From Clostridium aestuarii (GTDB lineage: Bacteria > Bacillota > Clostridia > Clostridiales > Clostridiaceae): 64,000 nt of DNA. The stretch is taken from NCBI RefSeq assembly GCF_026735135.1, contig NZ_JAPQER010000006.1, positions 1 to 64,000 of the forward strand, written 5' to 3'. The position numbers and the translations under genes are program-made. The notes below the pieces were generated by a model, which did not search any database, was not told the origin of the DNA, and saw nothing but the letters and a program-made list of their open reading frames with translations. Positions 60,318 through 64,000 of the stretch are shown here, piece after piece (position 1 is the first letter of the stretch; every line of letters begins with the position of its first letter).

Positions 60318-61511
60318 ATGTTTTCTTTAAAATCCAAACTAGATATTAATTTAAAAAACTGTATAAAAAACAAATTATATAAAAATTATAGAGTAATAGT
60401 TCACTGTAAGTCTCTTCAAAATAAAATAGAAAAAAAATTAAACTCTTACGGATGCCAAATTATACGTTCAATACCATCTATAGGTTGTATATCATCTAAT
60501 CTTTCACCAAATATAATAGAAAGAATAATAGAATATCCAGAAGTAGATTATATTACCTTTGATAACTATGCCTTATTATGTGGAAAGAGTATAGAAAAAG
60601 CTAATGGAATAACCTTTAGTAGTAAATATAAATTAACTGGTAAAGGTATATGTATTGGTATCGTAGATACAGGTGTATATCCTCATCCTGATTTAAAAAA
60701 ACCTTTTAACAAAATTTCTAATTTTCTAGATATTGTAAATAACTTATCTTATTCCTATGACGATAATGGTCATGGTACATTTATAAGTGGACTTATCTGT
60801 TCAAGCGGATATTGTTCTGAAGGATTATATAAAGGTATAGCTGAGAATAGTAATATTTATATGATTAAAGCTTTCAACCACTTAGGTAGAGGATATATAT
60901 CTGATATTTTATCAGCTATAGAAATTTTAATAAATGAAAGTAAAAAATATAATATTAAGATACTTTGTCTTCCCTTTGAAACCGTTGACTATGATGAACA
61001 TACATTAACTTTATTCTCAAATTTATTTGAAAAAGCTATAGAAAAAAACATGATTATATTAGTACCTAGTGGACATAATAGTAATGTAGAAAATTCTATG
61101 CGTGGAATTTCATTATTGAAAAACTGTATAACAATAGGAGGAATAGATACAACATCTAATAAAAAGGCCTATACAGGTTCTTCTTTTGGACCTTGTGGAA
61201 AACTAAAAAAACCAAATTTATCGGCTGCTTGTGTAGATATTTGTTCTCTAAATTCTGATTTATCTTATATATCGGAAAGAAATGGTCATAAATTATATCC
61301 TCATCCTATTGAAACACCTTATACATGTTATAGTGGAACATCTTGCGCAACTGCTTATATAAGTGGTCTTTGCGCTTTGCTGTATGAAAACAATCCAGAT
61401 TTAACATATAAAGATATACTTTCATTATTAAATATATCTTGTGATATTTTACAAATCCCTAGAGGAATTCAAGGTTCAGGAATGATAAATTTTAATAAAT
61501 TACTTCCTTAA
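60318..61511 (+). CDS. Subtilisin-like (S8) serine protease, AprX-like, intracellular
   Basis: A 397-residue subtilase without signal peptide. A propeptide-like N-terminus (about 1-90) comes first. The catalytic residues are Asp117 in GIVDTGVYPHPDL, His152 in DDNGHGTFISG and Ser342 in SGTSCATAYISG. Where subtilases have an oxyanion-hole Asn in an AGN motif, this protein reads PSGHNSN (residues 250-256): His at the aligned place with Asn one position later. The ATG follows AGGAGGATATC. It is divergent from the metallophosphoesterase gene. The substrate is unknown. Confidence 0.88.
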   Translation: MFSLKSKLDINLKNCIKNKLYKNYRVIVHCKSLQNKIEKKLNSYGCQIIRSIPSIGCISSNLSPNIIERIIEYPEVDYITFDNYALLCGKSIEKANGITFSSKYKLTGKGICIGIVDTGVYPHPDLKKPFNKISNFLDIVNNLSYSYDDNGHGTFISGLICSSGYCSEGLYKGIAENSNIYMIKAFNHLGRGYISDILSAIEILINESKKYNIKILCLPFETVDYDEHTLTLFSNLFEKAIEKNMIILVPSGHNSNVENSMRGISLLKNCITIGGIDTTSNKKAYTGSSFGPCGKLKKPNLSAACVDICSLNSDLSYISERNGHKLYPHPIETPYTCYSGTSCATAYISGLCALLYENNPDLTYKDILSLLNISCDILQIPRGIQGSGMINFNKLLP

Positions 61512-61572
61512 ATTCTAAAATCAACCTATAACATCTTTTTAATAAAATAACATAAGTAACAGGAGGATAACA

Positions 61573-62082
61573 ATGATAAGTCAAAAACTTTTTGAAGAAT
61601 TAAATAAACAGATAAACTATGAATTATATTCTGCACATCTTTACCTTGCCATGGCAGCATACTGTGCTTCACAAGATTTAGATGGATTTACTAATTTTTT
61701 TAAAGTTCAAGCAGAAGAGGAAAAATTTCATGCAATGAAACTCTTTGATTACGTAAATGAAATGGATGGTACTGTAAAACTCGATGGTCTAGATATACCT
61801 CAAAATGAATACCCTACTATTTTAGATGTTTTTAAGTCAGCATATGAACATGAAAAATTTGTTACTAGCAGAATATATTTTTTATCAGATATAGCTATGG
61901 AAGAAAGAGAACATGCAACTATAAGTATGTTAAAATGGTATATTGATGAACAAGTTGAAGAAGAATCTACATTTAGTTCCATTATTAAAAAATTAGAAAG
62001 AATTAAGGATGATAGTAATGTCCTTTATATGTTAGATAAAGAATTTGCTCAAAGATCCTTCACTCCGCCTAATGAGGTATAA
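61573..62082 (+). CDS. ftnA: Ferritin
   Basis: A 169-residue FtnA-type ferritin. The ferroxidase ligands are visible: glutamate in LNKQINYELYSAHLYLAMAA, the EEEKFHAMKLFDYV pair, the second-half EKFVTSR and EEREHATISMLKWYIDEQ-VEEE. It stores iron as ferric mineral in a 24-subunit shell. The ATG follows AGGAGGATAAC; a strong terminator follows. No Fur-type box was recognised upstream. Confidence 0.95.
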   Translation: MISQKLFEELNKQINYELYSAHLYLAMAAYCASQDLDGFTNFFKVQAEEEKFHAMKLFDYVNEMDGTVKLDGLDIPQNEYPTILDVFKSAYEHEKFVTSRIYFLSDIAMEEREHATISMLKWYIDEQVEEESTFSSIIKKLERIKDDSNVLYMLDKEFAQRSFTPPNEV

Positions 62083-62119
62083 AAAATGATGCTGCAATTA
62101 ATTTGCAGCATCATTTTTT
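62081..62119 (+). terminator. Terminator of the ferritin gene
   Basis: Perfect 17-base inverted repeat AAAAAATGATGCTGCAA and its complement, with a short loop; a T-run is at the end of the stem. Confidence 0.9.
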
Positions 62120-62247
62120 AGTTCAAAATTTAAAATACTGTTATTGTAACTATATTTAATAATAAATTGTAACTGTTTTGTTACTTTATTAAAAGTTATA
62201 AACTGTAAAATATATTATAGAAATAGTTTCCTTTAAGGGGTGGTAAT

Positions 62248-62373
62248 ATGCTTATAAAAGATATTAACATTGGAAGAAAAAATTTATCATATGATATGCA
62301 AAGCTTAAAAAATAAATTAAATTTATTTGAAGCACTAACTATACTATTTTTATTAATTACTGTTTTAGTATAA
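62248..62373 (+). CDS. 41-residue membrane peptide, function unknown
   Basis: An ATG after TTAAGGGGTGG opens a 41-codon frame: MLIKDINIGRKNLSYDMQSL, then KNKLNLFEAL and a hydrophobic end TILFLLITVLV. A polar N-terminal half and a single C-terminal helix suggest a tail-anchored peptide. It has its own terminator at 62413-62442. No homologue is recognised. Confidence 0.5.
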   Translation: MLIKDINIGRKNLSYDMQSLKNKLNLFEALTILFLLITVLV

Positions 62374-62412
62374 TACTTAGAAAACTTATTTAAGAGTTAT
62401 TGTAACCTTAAA

Positions 62413-62442
62413 CTCCTTATGTTTTTTACATAAGGTTTTTTT
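62413..62442 (+). terminator. Terminator of the 41-residue peptide gene
   Basis: Stem CCTTATG / CATAAGG (62415-62421 and 62429-62435) followed by seven Ts on the plus strand. Confidence 0.8.
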
Positions 62443-62449
62443 AAAACTA

Positions 62450-62487
62450 AAAACCATATATGATTGAATATAATCATATATGGTTTT
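62450..62487 (-). terminator. Terminator of the symporter gene
   Basis: Perfect 16-base inverted repeat AAAACCATATATGATT with a 6-base loop, just after the minus-strand symporter gene; its 3' arm ends in Ts. Confidence 0.8.
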
Positions 62488-62497
62488 ATTCACATTA

Positions 62498-63709
62498 TTA
62501 AAAAGTTGTTTTAGGAAATTCTTTTACTACCTGAGCTTCTTGAACAATTTTACGCTTCTTTGAAATTACATTCATTATTATTGCTATAGCTCCATCTCCT
62601 GTTACATTTGTCGCTGTTCCAAAACTATCTTGTGCTGCATGTAGTGCTATCATTAGTCCCTGCTGTGCTGGATTAAATAATAGCATATCTTGAAGAAGTC
62701 CGAGCGATGCCATTATGCCGCCACCCGGTATTCCCGGTGCAGCTACCATAGTTACTCCCAACATAAGTATAAATGGAAACATAGCTCCAAATGTAGGAGT
62801 TTGTCCACTTATCAACATAACTCCCATAGATGCTAGTACTATAGTAATTGTATCTCCAGCAAGATGTATTGTTGCACATAATGGAATAACAAAATCAACA
62901 ATATCATCATCTACTTCATTTTTTCTAGCACATTGTAATGTTACTGGAATAGTTGCGGCTGACGATTGTGTCCCAAGTGCTGTGAAATATGCTGGAATCA
63001 TATTTCTTATAGACTTAATTGGATTCTTACCACTCACAATCCATGATATTCCATATTGAACTACTAAATAACCGATATGAAGCACTAAAATAATAGCATA
63101 TACAGATGAGAATGCCTTTAATGTTTTAAATATCTCTCCTGCAACTGTTAATTTTACAAATATACCTGTTATATGTATTGGCACACAAGGTATAATTACA
63201 TTTTTTACTACAAGTGTTACAATTCTTTGAAAATCCTTCATTGCACCTAATAAAGTCTTTCCTTTAATATGAGCCATTCCAAGTCCTAACATAAATGCTG
63301 CAACAAGAGCTGTCATAACACCCATAATTGGCGGTATAGTAATTGTAAAATATGGTTCTAAATTAACCGCAGATTTTTCAGCTAATTCTCCAGCTTTTAT
63401 TACTTTAGGAAGTATTGATGCTCCAAACATATATGCTAAAGTACCTGCTGCTACCGCAGATACATATGCAAATGCTGCTGTTATCCCCAATAATTTACCC
63501 GATCCTTTTCCTAAATCAGCTATTCCTGGTGCAACAAATCCTACTATTATACATGGAATAATAAAACTTAACAAATTTCCAAATATACTAGAAAAAGTAA
63601 TAAATATTCTAGAAACAAAATATATTTCTGTAGATTTTGATACCATTCCAATTATAATACCTAAAACTATACCTATAATCAATCTAGGTAAAAGTCCAAC
63701 CTTTTTCAT
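62498..63709 (-). CDS. Dicarboxylate/amino acid:cation symporter (DAACS family)
   Basis: A 403-residue protein with eight helices and two re-entrant hairpins. Hairpin 1 is the serine-rich YFTALGTQSSAATIPVTL-type segment, and the second contains APGIPGGGIMASLGLLQD. The helix-8 motif reads DSFGTATNVTGDGAIAII, where glutamate carriers have the conserved Asp/Arg pair; arginine is absent here. Absence of that arginine argues against plain glutamate/aspartate and for a neutral substrate such as serine or threonine, but this is tentative. The ATG follows AAAGGGGGC. It is monocistronic. Confidence 0.88.
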   Translation of the reverse strand: MKKVGLLPRLIIGIVLGIIIGMVSKSTEIYFVSRIFITFSSIFGNLLSFIIPCIIVGFVAPGIADLGKGSGKLLGITAAFAYVSAVAAGTLAYMFGASILPKVIKAGELAEKSAVNLEPYFTITIPPIMGVMTALVAAFMLGLGMAHIKGKTLLGAMKDFQRIVTLVVKNVIIPCVPIHITGIFVKLTVAGEIFKTLKAFSSVYAIILVLHIGYLVVQYGISWIVSGKNPIKSIRNMIPAYFTALGTQSSAATIPVTLQCARKNEVDDDIVDFVIPLCATIHLAGDTITIVLASMGVMLISGQTPTFGAMFPFILMLGVTMVAAPGIPGGGIMASLGLLQDMLLFNPAQQGLMIALHAAQDSFGTATNVTGDGAIAIIMNVISKKRKIVQEAQVVKEFPKTTF

Positions 63710-63844
63710 TATTTTAAAGCCCCCTTTTTATTTGGTAAAAACAAAATAGTATAACTAAAAATTTTTACATAATTTCACTTCACATTATTCGCCCCATCTG
63801 TTTCTATGTGGTATACATTTGTTTTTATTGTAAACACAGTAATC

Positions 63845-63873
63845 ATACTACCATCTTTTGTATACACTGTCAA
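63845..63873 (-). promoter_or_regulatory. Sigma-A promoter of the symporter gene
   Basis: Perfect -35 TTGACA (63873-63868) and -10 TAGTAT (63850-63845), 17 bases apart. The leader is about 130 bases. GTATAC words occur within the spacer (63860-63865) and in the leader (63811-63816), a possible inverted operator. Confidence 0.7.
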
Positions 63874-63924
63874 CAGCAAAATATATTCTTTTCTTTGATA
63901 CAAATTTGATGATTGTTCAAAATA

Positions 63925-63970
63925 AAAAAGGTTTAGTAATAATCTTTAATTATTATTACTAAACCTTTTT
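63925..63970. terminator. Terminator at the window end
   Basis: Perfect 19-base inverted repeat (63925-63943 and 63952-63970) with flanking A/T runs. It probably ends a minus-strand gene lying beyond the window; no coding frame for it is visible in the last 30 bases. Confidence 0.75.
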
Positions 63971-64000
63971 AACATCCATTATAGTCTATACGCTAACTAC

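Overview
The window is AT-rich DNA from a low-GC Firmicute, almost certainly a Clostridium (sensu stricto). Pointers are the AGGAGG-type ribosome binding sites, the strongly A/T-biased codons, the mixture of anaerobe genes (methionine gamma-lyase, glutamate 2,3-aminomutase, agmatine-based polyamine genes), a T-box leader, a CIRCE operator, spore-related genes (GerMN lipoprotein) and a cysteine-rich DUF1540 peptide. No rRNA, tRNA, prophage, intact insertion sequence or CRISPR array was seen. Most genes lie on the minus strand.

Layout: (1) 1-2.9 kb: the start of methionine gamma-lyase and, upstream of it, a TyrR-like sigma-54 activator. The gap between them holds a well-formed -24/-12 promoter and a perfect TyrR-box-like operator. 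(2) 2.3-13.4 kb: SGNH hydrolase, DUF503 protein, DEAD-box helicase, chemotaxis receptor, a TPR membrane protein, an XRE regulator, the speA-speE-speB polyamine operon, an HD hydrolase and an AEC permease. (3) 13.5-25.6 kb: an Mrp-type cation/proton antiporter operon (E-F-G-DUF4040-MbhE-like-B-C-D-D'-L-L') that starts at a second -24/-12 promoter. It is preceded by a GAF/PAS/AAA+/Fis activator of sigma-54, with palindromes between them. The operon contains a tandem duplication in which one gene copy has shrunk to a 56-codon in-frame remnant. (4) 25.7-35.8 kb: an orphan SUKH protein, then a probable operon of a 32-residue membrane peptide, RND adaptor, RND pump, two TolC-family proteins, histidine kinase and response regulator. 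An array of 11-bp-spaced TAAAG repeats sits at its promoter, as expected for OmpR/PhoB-type control.

(5) 36.2-41.8 kb: amino-acid and osmolyte genes: glutamate 2,3-aminomutase (by its K334/N371 signature), an NSS sodium symporter behind a T-box with a probable tyrosine specifier, and a BCCT betaine-type transporter divergent from a GntR-RCK_C regulator resembling BusR, the c-di-AMP-responsive osmoregulator. (6) 41.8-49.8 kb: an exported three-repeat protein, HtrA protease, aromatic acid exporter family protein, HtpG under a CIRCE site, and an exported TolB-like propeller. (7) 49.9-56.6 kb: a two-component system, RlmH, SEC-C protein, GerMN lipoprotein, WalJ-type metallo-beta-lactamase-fold protein, MurA and a DUF1540 peptide. 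(8) 56.8-64 kb: a degenerate 2H-phosphoesterase-like protein, dimeric dUTPase, a DMT/YdcZ membrane protein, a protein of unknown function, a metallophosphoesterase, a subtilase, ferritin, a 41-residue membrane peptide and a dicarboxylate/amino-acid:cation symporter.

The strongest regulatory reading is that two separate gene sets are under sigma-54 with their activators encoded next door: methionine catabolism by a TyrR-like protein, and, more surprisingly, a complete Mrp antiporter operon. A third theme is osmotic and ion homeostasis: Mrp, a BCCT transporter with a BusR-like regulator, and beta-glutamate synthesis. Functions and regulation are inferred from sequence reading alone.
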